A DNA stretch of 64,000 bases from positions 4,675,677 through 4,739,676 of the forward strand of contig AP018269.1 of NCBI GenBank assembly GCA_003994795.1. The letters are read 5' to 3'. Shown piece by piece: positions 17,261 to 27,628 of the stretch. The notes under the pieces are model-generated. The model saw only the letters and a list, made by a program, of their open reading frames with translations. It was not told the DNA's origin and did not search any database. How positions within the stretch are numbered: position 1 is the stretch's first letter; each line of letters begins with the position of its first letter. Origin of the DNA: Cylindrospermum sp. NIES-4074 (GTDB taxonomy: Bacteria; Cyanobacteriota; Cyanobacteriia; Cyanobacteriales; Nostocaceae). Made by a program: the position numbers and the translations under genes.

Positions 17261-19540
17261 ATGGCAGGTGAAATTATCAAAGTCTTATTAGTAGAAGATA
17301 ACCCTGGTGATGTCTTTTTATTACATGAGTTCTTAAAAGATGTCACCACAGTTTTAGTTGAGTTGATGCCCGTTGAGCGGCTTTCTGAGGCGCTCAACTA
17401 TCTAAGTAAAGAAAGTTTTGATGTGATTTTGTTAGACCTTTCACTGCCAGATAGTCAGGGATGGGAAACCTTTGTCAGTACACATTGTCATGCCAAGGCG
17501 ACTCCGATCATTGTGCTGACCGGTATAGATGATGAAACCTTGGCAATGCGGGCAATGCAGGAAGGAGCGCAAGATTATTTGGTCAAGGGGCAAGTAACGG
17601 GTGACTTGCTGGTGCGTTCTATGCGTTATGCAATTGAGCGTCAACGAGCCGAGGATGCACTGCGACAGAGTGAGGAGCGCTTTCGGGTGGCGCTCAAAAA
17701 CTCTCCAATATTTGTCTATAACCAAGATCAAGAGTTACGTTACACCTGGGTTTATAATCCCTTTTCTGGGTTGACATCTGAGGAAATGTTGGGCAAAAAA
17801 GATACGGATCTCATCCCTGCGGTAGATGCCCAACGTCTCACAGCTATCAAGTGCGGTGTGTTAACTACTGGTGTAGGCGTCCGAGAGGAAATATCTATCA
17901 CCATTTCCCAAGTCACTCGATATTATGACTTGACCGTGGAGCCGTTGCGGAATGAGTCGCAAGCAGTTGTGGGGATAACTTGCGCTAGTATCGATATTAG
18001 CGATCGCCAAGCCGCACTGCAAGAACGCAAAATCGCTGAAGCAAAAATCCGCGAACAAGCAGCATTGCTCGATATCACCACCGATGCTATCTCTGTCCGA
18101 GATTTAGATAATAAAATCCTCTTTTGGAACAAGGGCGCAGAAAAACTCTATGGCTGGCAAGCTCAAGAAGCTTGGGGGAAAAATGCCACTGAACTTTTTT
18201 ACCATGACCAACCGCCCACGGAAATGGAAGCAGCTTTGTTACAAGTCATCAGCAGCGGTAAGTGGCAGGGAGAGTTGACAAAACTCACTAAATCTGGTAA
18301 AGAAATTCTAGTAGCTAGCCGCTGGAGTTTAGTGCGCGATGAATTGGGCCAGCCTAAATCTATTCTGACTGTTGACACAGATATTACTGAAAAGAAACAG
18401 CTAGAAGCTCAATTGTTTCGCACCCAACGGTTGGAAAGTATTGGGACTTTGGCTAGCGGTATCGCTCATGATCTCAACAATATCCTGACACCGATTTTAG
18501 CAGGAGCGCAACTACTGCCGCTCAAATTTCCTGATGCTGATGAAAGAACACGACATCTGCTAGAGATTCTAGAAGTCAACGCTAAACGAGGATCTGATTT
18601 AGTTAAGCAAGTGCTATCCTTTGCGCGGGGTGTAGAAGGGAAGCGCATTACCTTGCAAATCAGACACCTAATTGTAGAAGTTGCTAAGATTCTCAAAGAG
18701 ACGTTCCCTAAATCCATTGAAGTTTACACTGATGTCTCACAAGAGTTGTGGACTATTTCTGCTGATAGTACCCAACTCCATCAAGTGCTGATGAATCTCT
18801 GCGTTAATGCTCGCGATGCCATGCCTCATGGCGGTATTTTAAGCATATCTGCGGAAAATCTTTTAATTGACGAAAATTATGCACGGATGAACCTAGAAGC
18901 CAAAACTGGGCCTTATATAGTGATTACTGTCTCAGATACGGGCATAGGTATTCCACCGGAAATCTTAGATAGAATTTTTGAGCCATTTTTTACCACAAAA
19001 GAAGTAGGACAGGGTACAGGGTTGGGGCTTTCGACTATCTTAGGTATCGTTAAAAGCCACGGTGGTTTTATTAACGTTTATAGCGAGGTGGGGAGAGGTA
19101 CCCAGTTTAAGGTATATTTACCAGCGGTGGGGGGGATAGAAACAGTCAGTCCAGAACACGAGACACCATTGATGGGACATGGAGAATTAATACTGGTTGT
19201 AGATGATGAACCCACGATTCAGGATATTACTAAAGCATCTCTAGAGGCTTATAACTATAAAACCTTGATTGCCAGTGATGGAATTGAGGCGATCGCATTA
19301 TATGCTAAACACACAGATAAAATTAGTGCGGTGCTGATGGATATGATGCTACCTTCCCTCGATGGTTTAACCGCTATCCGGACTTTACAAAAAATCAATC
19401 CTGATGTAAAAATTATTGCCACCAGCGGACTCATGTCGAGTAACAAGCTGGGAGCAGTGGTTAATACTGGTGTCAGTACCTTTTTGTCAAAACCTTACAC
19501 CGTCAATGAATTATTGCTGGCTTTACAGAAGATAATATAA
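17261..19540 (+). CDS. Hybrid histidine kinase (REC-PAS-PAS-HisKA-HATPase-REC)
   Basis: About 759 residues from ATG 17261. An N-terminal receiver has acidic residues in VLLVEDNPGD and Asp in VILLDLSLPDSQG. Two PAS domains follow (about 135-250 and 265-380), then HisKA of the NtrB-like kind (LASGIAHDLNNILTPIL, phospho-His about 403), HATPase (NLCVNARDAM; DTGIGIPPEI; GQGTGLGLS), and a C-terminal receiver (LVVDDEPTIQ; AVLMDMMLPSLDG). The receiver at each end fits a phosphorelay intermediate. It starts 5 bp after the Rcp1-type gene, so the two form an operon. No membrane segment is seen, so it should be cytoplasmic. Confidence 0.9.
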   Translation: MAGEIIKVLLVEDNPGDVFLLHEFLKDVTTVLVELMPVERLSEALNYLSKESFDVILLDLSLPDSQGWETFVSTHCHAKATPIIVLTGIDDETLAMRAMQEGAQDYLVKGQVTGDLLVRSMRYAIERQRAEDALRQSEERFRVALKNSPIFVYNQDQELRYTWVYNPFSGLTSEEMLGKKDTDLIPAVDAQRLTAIKCGVLTTGVGVREEISITISQVTRYYDLTVEPLRNESQAVVGITCASIDISDRQAALQERKIAEAKIREQAALLDITTDAISVRDLDNKILFWNKGAEKLYGWQAQEAWGKNATELFYHDQPPTEMEAALLQVISSGKWQGELTKLTKSGKEILVASRWSLVRDELGQPKSILTVDTDITEKKQLEAQLFRTQRLESIGTLASGIAHDLNNILTPILAGAQLLPLKFPDADERTRHLLEILEVNAKRGSDLVKQVLSFARGVEGKRITLQIRHLIVEVAKILKETFPKSIEVYTDVSQELWTISADSTQLHQVLMNLCVNARDAMPHGGILSISAENLLIDENYARMNLEAKTGPYIVITVSDTGIGIPPEILDRIFEPFFTTKEVGQGTGLGLSTILGIVKSHGGFINVYSEVGRGTQFKVYLPAVGGIETVSPEHETPLMGHGELILVVDDEPTIQDITKASLEAYNYKTLIASDGIEAIALYAKHTDKISAVLMDMMLPSLDGLTAIRTLQKINPDVKIIATSGLMSSNKLGAVVNTGVSTFLSKPYTVNELLLALQKII

Positions 19541-19924
19541 TACTAGGGTTTTGGGCATTGGGCGATGATTGTTACCAACAAACTATAAGGGGCAAGAGGC
19601 AAGAGGGTTTTAGGAGATTAAGAAGTAGGTCTTTTTTTACAAATCAAATACAATCCCATTTGATACTGAGTTGCCTATTTTATCTCAAACCCGATTAATT
19701 ACTTATAATAAGTGTGGCCTTGTTGGTAATTGCTGTTTACCTTTTTCCCAATTACCAATTACCCATTACCAGCCCTCGCAGATATGACAAGTATTCAACC
19801 GGACATGATATGAATTATTAACTTGCTGTTTCTACCTTAGATAAGGCACCAAAGACTCAACACCAAGGCTAAATTAAAAAAGCGTATTTTTCCTAATGCC
19901 ATAAATATAATTAATGCTTTTAAT
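19541..19924. other. Gene-free stretch before the ABC exporter
   Basis: 384 bp with a GGCAAGAGGCAAGAGGG direct repeat and AT-rich DNA including repeated ATTACC words. I see no gene, hairpin terminator or convincing promoter. Confidence 0.4.
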
Positions 19925-21805
19925 ATGACCATCTCCAAATCTCGTAAAAAATCTAACAAACAATACCGTCAGCGTAACAATGACTGGCGGTTATTTTTAC
20001 GTCTAGTACCTTATGCCCTCCGCACTAAACGACTACTGGCATTATCAATATTTTTACTAGTGCCGATCGCCTTAGCTAATGCCATCCAACCCTTGTTAAT
20101 TGGCCAGGCAGTTTCTCTAATTCGCCAAGAACCAAGCACTTACGAGTTTCTGAAAAATCGTCCCTTATCAGAAGGCTTAACCATCCTCCAAGGATTATTG
20201 CTGGTTGGCATTGCTATCAGACTGAGTTTAACTGGGTTTCAGGGTTATTTGGTACAGAAGTTAGGGCAAAAAATCACAGCGGCAATTCGTGAGGATTTAT
20301 TTCGCCATGTCACATCTTTAGCAGTGCGATTTTTCGACCAAACACCCGTAGGTAAATTAATTACCAGACTCACCAGCGATGTAGAAGTGTTGGGAGATGT
20401 ATTTTCCACCGGGGCCATTGGTATTGTATCCGATTTATTTTCCATGCTGGTGATTATCGGTTTGATGTTGTCGATTCAATGGCAATTAGCTTGCTTCCTG
20501 TTGTTGTTGTTGATACCAATCACCTGGATAATTATTTACTTACAGCAGCAATATCGCCATGCCAATTACAAAGGACGGGAAGAACTTTCAGCACTCAATT
20601 CCCAGTTGCAAGAAAACATCGTCGGCATGAATGTAGTGCAGTTGTTCCGCCGAGAAAAATTTAATGCTGAATTATTTCGCACCACCAACAAACGCTACAC
20701 CAAACACATGGATGAAACCATCCTGTATGATTCATCTGTGTCAGCAACCTTAGAATGGATTAGCCTGATTGCCATTGCTGGGGTGTTGTGGTTGGGTGGG
20801 TGGTTACTTTTAGCCGAAAATCTGAGTTTTGGGATTTTATCGGCATTTATTTTGTATGCCCAGCAGTTATTCGACCCATTGCGGAATTTTGCCGAAAAAT
20901 TTACTGTTATTCAAGCTGGGTTTACTGCCATTGAACGGGTGGGTGATATTTTAGATGAACCCATAGAAATTGGCGATCGCCCAAATACCCGCTCCTCAAT
21001 TTTAGACTTTAAATTTGGCTATATTGACGAAATCATTGCCAATCTGGAAGCCCAAAACTTCACTCCCCCAGCAGAACTGGGAGAAATCCGCTTTGAACAC
21101 GTCTGGTTTGCCTACAAAGATGATGATTACGTCATTAAAGACTTAGACTTTACCATCCATCCAGGGGAAAAAATAGCCTTAGTTGGCCCCACAGGTGCAG
21201 GTAAAAGTTCCATCATCCGGCTGTTGTGTCGTCTCTATGAACCCACCGAAGGACGCATCCTCATCGATGGAGTCGATATCAAGGAATTACCACAGGCAGA
21301 ACTGCGGCGCTATTTAGCAGTAATTTTGCAAGAAGGCTTTTTATTTGCTGGTGATGTCAAAAGCAATATCAGTTTAGGCGACAGCTACACCTTTGAAGAA
21401 ATCCAACAAGCGGCGGTGAAAACTAATGTTGATGACTTTATTAATCAATTACCCCAAGGCTACGATACACAACTGCGACAACGGGGGACAAATATTTCTA
21501 GTGGACAAAAGCAACTTTTAGCCTTTGCGCGTGCTGCTATTCGCAATCCCCAAATTTTGGTATTAGATGAAGCTACGGCTAGTTTAGATGTGGGGACAGA
21601 AGCGTTAATTCAACAAGCATTAAATCAACTTTTAACAAAACGTACTGCGATTATTATCGCTCACCGTCTCTCGACAATTCGCAATGTAGACCGGATTTTT
21701 GTCTTGAAGCGGGGTGAATTAATTGAACAGGGAAGTCATGAACAATTGCTAGAACAAGGGGGACTTTATGCCACCTTGCACAATTTGCAAATGTTGGGAA
21801 CTTAG
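19925..21805 (+). CDS. ABC transporter, fused permease and ATPase (exporter type)
   Basis: 626 residues. The six-helix membrane domain covers about residues 25-340 and the ATPase about 370-620. Walker A is GPTGAGKSS, the Walker B region is ILVLDEATASLD, and the H-loop is IIAHRLST. The signature loop reads ISSGQKQ instead of LSGGQ. An insertion of about 25 residues between the two domains (DFKFGYIDEIIANLEAQNF) is typical of a cyanobacterial subgroup. It probably acts as a homodimer exporting a lipid, peptide or drug-like substrate; the substrate is not deducible. A HIP1-based terminator follows. Confidence 0.88.
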   Translation: MTISKSRKKSNKQYRQRNNDWRLFLRLVPYALRTKRLLALSIFLLVPIALANAIQPLLIGQAVSLIRQEPSTYEFLKNRPLSEGLTILQGLLLVGIAIRLSLTGFQGYLVQKLGQKITAAIREDLFRHVTSLAVRFFDQTPVGKLITRLTSDVEVLGDVFSTGAIGIVSDLFSMLVIIGLMLSIQWQLACFLLLLLIPITWIIIYLQQQYRHANYKGREELSALNSQLQENIVGMNVVQLFRREKFNAELFRTTNKRYTKHMDETILYDSSVSATLEWISLIAIAGVLWLGGWLLLAENLSFGILSAFILYAQQLFDPLRNFAEKFTVIQAGFTAIERVGDILDEPIEIGDRPNTRSSILDFKFGYIDEIIANLEAQNFTPPAELGEIRFEHVWFAYKDDDYVIKDLDFTIHPGEKIALVGPTGAGKSSIIRLLCRLYEPTEGRILIDGVDIKELPQAELRRYLAVILQEGFLFAGDVKSNISLGDSYTFEEIQQAAVKTNVDDFINQLPQGYDTQLRQRGTNISSGQKQLLAFARAAIRNPQILVLDEATASLDVGTEALIQQALNQLLTKRTAIIIAHRLSTIRNVDRIFVLKRGELIEQGSHEQLLEQGGLYATLHNLQMLGT

Positions 21806-21849
21806 AGCCTTAGATTACTGGTTTCTTGCTTTCAATTTTGATATTAACT

Positions 21850-21877
21850 GCGATCGCTACGCGCGATCGCCTTTTTT
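21850..21877 (+). terminator. HIP1-based terminator after the ABC exporter
   Basis: Two GCGATCGC octamers (21850-21857 and 21863-21870) form an 8-bp stem with a 5-nt loop, followed by CTTTTTT. It lies between the convergent ABC exporter and decarboxylase-like genes and points toward the exporter transcript. Confidence 0.7.
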
Positions 21878-21886
21878 ATCTCTCCC

Positions 21887-22552
21887 TCAACCTGAAACCT
21901 TTATCTGTGCTACAACTTGGGGTGCATCAACCCGCAAACTCAATTGCTCACAACGCACAGTTAACAAAGGCTGACCTAAACCAATATCAGAAAAAGCACT
22001 TTCAGCCGGAATTTCTAACTGAGAACCAATCAAACCTAACAGAGACTCAAATTCTGAGGGGAATATCAGCAAATTAGCCTTTATTGCACTAAAAGTAGAT
22101 ATAGCTAACCGTTGTCGCCATGCTAAATTTTGTCGCTGATAATTAAGATGGCACAGCTTTTGGTTTTCCTGATAGACTGTGACACCTTTTCCTTGCTCCC
22201 AGCTAAACTCAGCTAGTTCCTTTGGTAAACCCCAAATTTCTCGACCACCAGCCACCGAATCAGCATTATCAACATAAATGTGAGAAACCCAAGCACCGAT
22301 TTTTCCTTGATAACTTACCAAAGCCGGGGCAACTATTAACTCACTGTACTCTAGAACCGAGCCTGACTCATATTTAGATAAATAGACACCACCAAGGGTT
22401 TTACCAGGCCAGACAGAAATTATATCTAATTCTGAGGGAATTTGCGATCGCTTTTGGTGCAGCGTAGGCGATCGCACTCTGTCAATATTCACCAAATGCA
22501 GCGTTTGGATAGCGCAACCTTGCAGTGTCCAGGGTGCAGAGGGGTATGGCAT
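21887..22552 (-). CDS. Acetoacetate decarboxylase-like superfamily protein
   Basis: 221 residues. Family features are YSELIVAPALVSYQGKIGAW, HIYVDNADSVAGGREIWGLP and the following KELAEF. In acetoacetate decarboxylase a Lys-Lys pair after the REI-x-x-x-P motif supplies the Schiff-base lysine; here the pair reads Lys-Glu, so the environment that lowers the lysine pKa may be altered. The natural substrate in cyanobacteria is not known to me. It is a single gene, convergent with the ABC exporter and divergent from urtA. Confidence 0.7.
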   Translation of the reverse strand: MPYPSAPWTLQGCAIQTLHLVNIDRVRSPTLHQKRSQIPSELDIISVWPGKTLGGVYLSKYESGSVLEYSELIVAPALVSYQGKIGAWVSHIYVDNADSVAGGREIWGLPKELAEFSWEQGKGVTVYQENQKLCHLNYQRQNLAWRQRLAISTFSAIKANLLIFPSEFESLLGLIGSQLEIPAESAFSDIGLGQPLLTVRCEQLSLRVDAPQVVAQIKVSG

Positions 22553-22807
22553 ATACCAACCTACAATATTTTACAGATAAATATAGTTATAAACCCAGCT
22601 AAATGTATCCTCTTTCAGAGGTATCATTGACCATCTGCGCTGGGCAAGATTAAATACGTAAATTATCCCGTGGTCTCGTCTGCCCCCAAACAGGCAAGAC
22701 GCCTGTTCTACAAAATATTTGGGATACTTTTGAAGTTGGAACACTCTTAGTTACTTTGGGGTTCCATGAACTAAAAAACCGTTGTATTAAAATTTTTGCA
22801 ACAAATA

Positions 22808-22850
22808 GTATAAAAATTTACGGTTTTCTAGTTAAATATGACACTAGCAT
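22808..22850 (+). promoter_or_regulatory. NtcA-activated promoter of urtA
   Basis: GTATAAAAATTTAC (22808-22821) is a perfect GTA-N8-TAC NtcA site, and TAGCAT (22845-22850) fits a -10 box 23 bp later, the usual layout of class II NtcA promoters. The urtA ATG is at 22887. The preceding gap (22553-22807) also contains a small AACAGGC/GCCTGTT hairpin at about 22691-22709. Confidence 0.75.
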
Positions 22851-22886
22851 CTTAGTCTATGACATTCAGCTAATTAGCATCAAAAC

Positions 22887-24206
22887 ATGGCAAAACGATT
22901 TTGGCATCGGCGGCAGTTTCTAGTCTATGCTTCTGCTTCCTTGGGGACTAGTGTGTTGTTGAAGGGTTGTGTCAATAATCCTGCTAGCAATCCTAAACAA
23001 ACACCTGCAACTAATTCATCTCCTGCTGTAGAATCAACTGCTGGCAACACCATCAAAGTAGGGATTCTGCATTCTCAAAGTGGCACAATGGCGATTAGTG
23101 AAAAAAGCGTGGTTGATGCTGAACAATTGGCAATTAAAGAAATTAATGCTGCTGGTGGAGTCTTAGGGAAAAAGATAGAACCGATAGTCGAAGATGGCGC
23201 TTCTAACTGGGATATCTTTAAAGAAAAAGCTAAAAAGCTAGTTGAACAAGATAAAGTCGCTGTTGTTTTTGGATGTTGGACTTCTGCTAGCCGCAAGAAT
23301 GTTAAACCAGTGTTTGAAAGCAGTGATCATATGCTTTGGTATCCAGTCCAATATGAAGGTCAAGAGTGTTCTAAAAATATCTTTTATACTGGGGCTGCAC
23401 CCAATCAACAAATTGAACCATCTGTAGATTGGCTGTTAAAAAATAAAAGCAAAGAATTCTTTTTGGTGGGTTCAGACTACGTTTTTCCTCGTACTGCGAA
23501 CACAATTATTAAAGCTCAACTAGAAGCCCTTGGTGGTAAAACAGTTGGGGAAGATTATTTACCTTTAGGTAACACAGAAGTCACAGCTATCATTACCAAA
23601 ATTAAGCAAGCTTTACCTAACGGTGGCGTGATTTATAACACTCTCAATGGTGATAGTAATGTTGCTTTCTTCAAACAATTAAAAGGCGCAGGTTTAACAC
23701 CAGATAAATACCCATCGATGTCTGTAAGTATTGCCGAAGAAGAAGTAAAAGCAATTGGTGTAGATTATCTCAAGGGTCACTATGCAGCTTGGAATTACTT
23801 CCAAACAGTGGATACACCTGCTAATAAAAAGTTTGTTGCCGCCTTTAAAAAAGAATATGGTGAAAATCGGGTGACAAATGACCCAATGGAAGCAGCATAT
23901 ATTGCAGTTTATTTGTGGAAGCAAGCAGTTGAAAAAGCTCAAACTACTGATTTAGCTAAAGTGCGTGCAGCAGCTTATGGTCAAACTTTAGATGCACCTG
24001 AAGGCAAAGTTACAATGAATGCCAATCATCACTTATCAAAAATTGTCCGCATTGGTCAAGTAAGAAATGATGGTTTGTTTGATATTATCTATGCTACTCC
24101 TGCACCAGTTGAACCAATTCCCTGGAATCAATTTGTGAAAGAAACTAAGGGATTTGCTTGTGATTGGTCAGATCCAGCTAAGAGGGGGAAATATAAGAAA
24201 TCCTAG
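22887..24206 (+). CDS. urtA: Urea ABC transporter substrate-binding lipoprotein
   Basis: 439 residues. The N-terminus has a twin-arginine-like HRRQFL followed by a hydrophobic stretch and lipobox LLKGC, so the mature protein is probably a lipid-anchored periplasmic protein. After a Thr/Ser/Pro linker (about 30-55) comes the amide-binding fold: [18 protein letters not shown], then [11 protein letters not shown] and [11 protein letters not shown], both typical of UrtA. It captures urea for UrtBCDE. Expression should rise under nitrogen limitation through the NtcA site. Unlike compact urt operons, 374 bp of repeats and a MITE separate it from urtB. Confidence 0.95.
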   Translation: MAKRFWHRRQFLVYASASLGTSVLLKGCVNNPASNPKQTPATNSSPAVESTAGNTIKVGILHSQSGTMAISEKSVVDAEQLAIKEINAAGGVLGKKIEPIVEDGASNWDIFKEKAKKLVEQDKVAVVFGCWTSASRKNVKPVFESSDHMLWYPVQYEGQECSKNIFYTGAAPNQQIEPSVDWLLKNKSKEFFLVGSDYVFPRTANTIIKAQLEALGGKTVGEDYLPLGNTEVTAIITKIKQALPNGGVIYNTLNGDSNVAFFKQLKGAGLTPDKYPSMSVSIAEEEVKAIGVDYLKGHYAAWNYFQTVDTPANKKFVAAFKKEYGENRVTNDPMEAAYIAVYLWKQAVEKAQTTDLAKVRAAAYGQTLDAPEGKVTMNANHHLSKIVRIGQVRNDGLFDIIYATPAPVEPIPWNQFVKETKGFACDWSDPAKRGKYKKS

Positions 24207-24321
24207 AGGTATGTAAATATGTAGAGAGGATGTTTTAAAAGTTGTTGGTGATGTCTCAAAAATCTTTAGATCCCCCCTAGCCCCCCTTTTTAAGGGGGGA
24301 ATTGAAGTCAAAGTCCCCCTT

Positions 24322-24425
24322 ATACCATTTCTCTTAAACCTTGATACATATGATTTATCCTAGCCCCCCTTTTTAAGGGGGGTTGGGGGGATCTCATTTG
24401 TTTCAACTTTATGGGGAATTGGTAT
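24322..24425. mobile_element. 104-bp MITE-like element, copy 1 (between urtA and urtB)
   Basis: It begins ATACCATTTCTCTT and ends GGGGAATTGGTAT, giving imperfect terminal inverted repeats (ATACCAtTTCtC / ATACCAaTTCcC), with a central CCCCCCTTTTTAAGGGGGG hairpin. An apparently identical copy of the same length lies at 43691-43794. Both are flanked by TT on the left and TAGAAA on the right, compatible with a TA-containing target as used by IS630/Tc1 relatives. It lies within a block of CCCCCTT/AAGGGGG repeats that fills the urtA-urtB gap (24207-24580). Confidence 0.7.
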
Positions 24426-24580
24426 TAGAAAGGGGGGAATTGGAGTCAAAGTCCCCCTTAAAAAGGGGATTTAGGGGGATCTCGATATGACTTGATACTT
24501 TACAAACATCCTCTAGAGACTTGCAACGTCTCTACATTTAAAGGAGAAGAGTTTGAAATTTAATTTGGTTAATAGGAAAG

Positions 24581-25738
24581 ATGCTGATATCAGGATTTTT
24601 AGAAGCTTTATTTAATGGTATTAGTATTGGCGCTGTTTTATTAATTGCCGCTTTAGGACTAGCCATTGTATTTGGGTTAATGGGTGTCATCAATATGGCA
24701 CATGGTGAGTTGATGATGTTGGGAGCATACACAACCTTTGTGATTCAAAATGGTTGTAAACAATTAGGGGGAATCTGGTTTGAAAGTTATATTTTTTTGG
24801 CTCTCATAACAGCCTTTATTCTCACTGCGACTGTAGGTTTAATTCTGGAACAAGGGATAATTCGCTATCTCTACGGACGACCTTTAGAAACTTTGCTAGC
24901 AACTTGGGGTGTGAGTTTAATTTTGCAGCAATTTGTCCGCAGTGTAAATTGGGTGTTGATAATTGGAATTGCCCTGTTTTCTCTGTTATTTTTTGGCGGT
25001 TTGTGGTTCTTAAAGCGGCGCTTTATGCAAATGCGCCAATGGATGATAGGAGTAATTTTATTTTTATCGCTGGGAGTAGCAGTAGCAACAGGTAAATTTT
25101 TGAGCGAAACTTATAAACTAGCAGTTACTCAACCCTGGTTTGGCGCTCAAAATTTGGATGTATCTGCTCCTAGTTGGCTACAAAATGGCATATCTTTAGG
25201 TGGTGTACAGTTGCCCTATGCTAGGTTATTTATTATTGGCTTAACGATTATTTGTGTTGGGGGAGTTTATCTATTTTTACAGCAATCTCGCTGGGGGTTA
25301 AGGATTCGTGCTGTCACCCAAAATCGGAGTATGAGTGCTTGTTTAGGCATCCCAACTCAAAAAGTTGATGCGATTACTTTTGCGCTGGGTTCGGGATTAG
25401 CTGGTATAGCTGGTTGTGCAATTAGTTTACTTGGTTCTGTGGGGCCAAATACGGGACAAAATTATATTGTTGATGCGTTTATGGTGGTAGTTGTTGGTGG
25501 TGTGGGTAACTTAGCAGGTAGTGTCGTTGCTTCATTAGCTATTGGAATCACAACTTACTTAATTGGTTCAGAAACTATATCTAGACTATTAACAGGAATA
25601 CCGATTTTAGCAGATTTATTTAAGTTTTTTGCAACAACAACTATGGCTAAAGTGATGGTATTTGCCATGATTATGGCCTTTTTACAGTGGAAGCCAGCAG
25701 GGATTTTTCCCCAAAAAGGTAGGACTGTTGATGTTTAA
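24581..25738 (+). CDS. urtB: Urea ABC transporter permease UrtB
   Basis: 385 residues, a LivH-type inner-membrane permease with about 8-10 helices. Landmarks: GLAIVFGLMGVINMAHGELM near residue 30 and VVGGVGNLAGSVVASL near the end, both family signatures. A hydrophobic segment near residues 125-165 (VLIIGIALFSLLFFGGLWFL) is typical of the longer UrtB group. It forms the urea channel with UrtC. Starts at ATG; urtC follows 41 bp downstream. Confidence 0.94.
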   Translation: MLISGFLEALFNGISIGAVLLIAALGLAIVFGLMGVINMAHGELMMLGAYTTFVIQNGCKQLGGIWFESYIFLALITAFILTATVGLILEQGIIRYLYGRPLETLLATWGVSLILQQFVRSVNWVLIIGIALFSLLFFGGLWFLKRRFMQMRQWMIGVILFLSLGVAVATGKFLSETYKLAVTQPWFGAQNLDVSAPSWLQNGISLGGVQLPYARLFIIGLTIICVGGVYLFLQQSRWGLRIRAVTQNRSMSACLGIPTQKVDAITFALGSGLAGIAGCAISLLGSVGPNTGQNYIVDAFMVVVVGGVGNLAGSVVASLAIGITTYLIGSETISRLLTGIPILADLFKFFATTTMAKVMVFAMIMAFLQWKPAGIFPQKGRTVDV

Positions 25739-25779
25739 AATAAATTACCAAAATGCAAAAAGTGTAAAGACGTTTTTCA

Positions 25780-26904
25780 ATGAATAAGAAAAAAACACGT
25801 TTAATGTTAATTGAGGTGGGGGTGGTTTTGGCGATCGCACTCTTCCTCATCGTGATCATCCCAAATTTACTCTCAGGCTTCCGGCTGAATTTGCTGGGAC
25901 GCTTTCTAGCACTAGCGATTGTGGCTTTGGGGATTGATTTGATTTGGGGTTACACGGGGTTACTCAGTTTAGGACATGGGATATTTTTCGGTTTAGGGGG
26001 ATATGCGATCGCCATGTACCTGAAACTCCAAGTTCCCCCAGGTGAGTTACCTGATTTTATGGGGCTTTACGGTGTCACAGAACTTCCCTGGTTTTGGTAT
26101 CCTTTCTCTTCTTTCCCTTTTGCAGCAATTGCTGTGGTTATTCTCCCAGCTTTATTAGCCGGATTACTAGGTTATTTAGTATTCCGCAATCGCATTCGTG
26201 GAGTTTATTTTTCTATATTCACTCAAGCCGCAACGATTGTATTTTTTAACTTCTTTAATGGACAACAAAAATTGTTTAATGGCACTAATGGGCTAATAGA
26301 TTTTACAACTTTATTTGGTTCAAAATTCAGCGACTCAAAAACTCAATTTATTTTTTACACTCTTACAGTTATATCACTCGCCTTTATCTACGGTCTTTGT
26401 CGTTGGTTAACAAGTGGACGTTTTGGTAGGTTGTTAATTGCCATTCGTGACGATGAAAGTCGGATGCGCTTTTCTGGCTACAATCCCACTGAATTTAAAG
26501 TATTCGTATTTGCCATTTCCGGTGCAATTGCAGGTGTTGCTGGGGCATTATACACCCTTGAAAGTGGTTCTGTTTCACCTAATGCAATGGAGATTGCTTT
26601 TTCAATTGAAATGGTGATCTGGGTAGCTGTAGGGGGACGCGCTACTTTAATTGGCGCAGTATTAGGGGCTTTATTAGTAAACTATACTCGTGCTTTTTTA
26701 AGTGAACAATTTGCAGGATTTTGGCTATTTTTCCAAGGTGGGCTGTTTTTAATTGTTGTGACAGTACTTCCTGATGGCATAGTCGGCTGGTGTCGTAATC
26801 AACTAATTAATCGCCGCCTAATTGATACTTATCCTAGCTTAGAAGAAAACCCAGAAGTGCAACATGAACGCCAAAATATTGGAAACAGAAAACCTCACAG
26901 TTAA
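25780..26904 (+). CDS. urtC: Urea ABC transporter permease UrtC
   Basis: 374 residues, a LivM-type permease. Signature stretches are LGIDLIWGYTGLLSLGHGIF near residue 50 and MRFSGYNPTEFKVFVFAISG near 235, the cytoplasmic coupling region. It pairs with UrtB. Its 3' end overlaps the start of urtD by 41 bp, so translation is probably coupled. Confidence 0.94.
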   Translation: MNKKKTRLMLIEVGVVLAIALFLIVIIPNLLSGFRLNLLGRFLALAIVALGIDLIWGYTGLLSLGHGIFFGLGGYAIAMYLKLQVPPGELPDFMGLYGVTELPWFWYPFSSFPFAAIAVVILPALLAGLLGYLVFRNRIRGVYFSIFTQAATIVFFNFFNGQQKLFNGTNGLIDFTTLFGSKFSDSKTQFIFYTLTVISLAFIYGLCRWLTSGRFGRLLIAIRDDESRMRFSGYNPTEFKVFVFAISGAIAGVAGALYTLESGSVSPNAMEIAFSIEMVIWVAVGGRATLIGAVLGALLVNYTRAFLSEQFAGFWLFFQGGLFLIVVTVLPDGIVGWCRNQLINRRLIDTYPSLEENPEVQHERQNIGNRKPHS

Positions 26905-27628
26905 TTTTGATGGTTTTAAGGCATTAAACCAGTTGAACTTCAGTATGGATGTAGGGGAATTGCGAGTAATTATTGGCCCCAATGGTGCTGGTAAAACCAC
27001 ATTTCTCGATGTAATTACAGGTAAAGTTAAACCAACTGAAGGGCAGGTTTTATTTAAAGGTAAAAGTATTCATTCCTTAGCAGAACATCAAATTGCCCGT
27101 TTAGGAATTGGTCGGAAATTCCAAACCCCCCGAATTTACTTGAACTTAACACCTAGAGAAAACCTAGAAATCAGTTGCAACCGTAATAGAAATGTGTTTT
27201 CTAGTTTATTTGGTCGTCCCTCTCAGAACGAACAGATAAAAGTTAAAAGCCTCCTAGCTACTATCGGTTTAAGCAATCAGGCAGATATAGCCGCAGGTTT
27301 ACTTTCTCATGGTGAAAAACAACGTTTAGAAATTGGGATGCTAGTAGCACAGTCACCTGATTTATTACTCGTTGATGAACCTGTAGCTGGGTTAACAGAT
27401 GAAGAAACTGAAAATGTGGGCAATTTACTTTTAGAACTAGCTGAAATTTATTCGGTTATAGTTATTGAGCATGATATGGAATTTGTCAGACAAATCGCTC
27501 GTAAAGTCACAGTTTTGCATGAAGGATCAGTTTTGTGTGAAGGCAGTATTGAGGAAGTACAAAAAGACTATCGTGTGATTGAAGTGTATTTAGGGCAACA
27601 GGAAGATAATGATGTTAGAAATATCTAA
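26864..27628 (+). CDS. urtD: Urea ABC transporter ATPase UrtD
   Basis: 254 residues, LivG-type ATPase. Walker A is GPNGAGKTT, the signature loop is LLSHGEKQRLEI (with SHGEK in place of SGGQ, as common in UrtD), and Walker B is LLLVDEPVAGL, followed by the H-loop IEHDMEF. It starts within the 3' end of urtC and overlaps urtE by about 17-20 bp. Confidence 0.94.
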   Translation: MNAKILETENLTVNFDGFKALNQLNFSMDVGELRVIIGPNGAGKTTFLDVITGKVKPTEGQVLFKGKSIHSLAEHQIARLGIGRKFQTPRIYLNLTPRENLEISCNRNRNVFSSLFGRPSQNEQIKVKSLLATIGLSNQADIAAGLLSHGEKQRLEIGMLVAQSPDLLLVDEPVAGLTDEETENVGNLLLELAEIYSVIVIEHDMEFVRQIARKVTVLHEGSVLCEGSIEEVQKDYRVIEVYLGQQEDNDVRNI

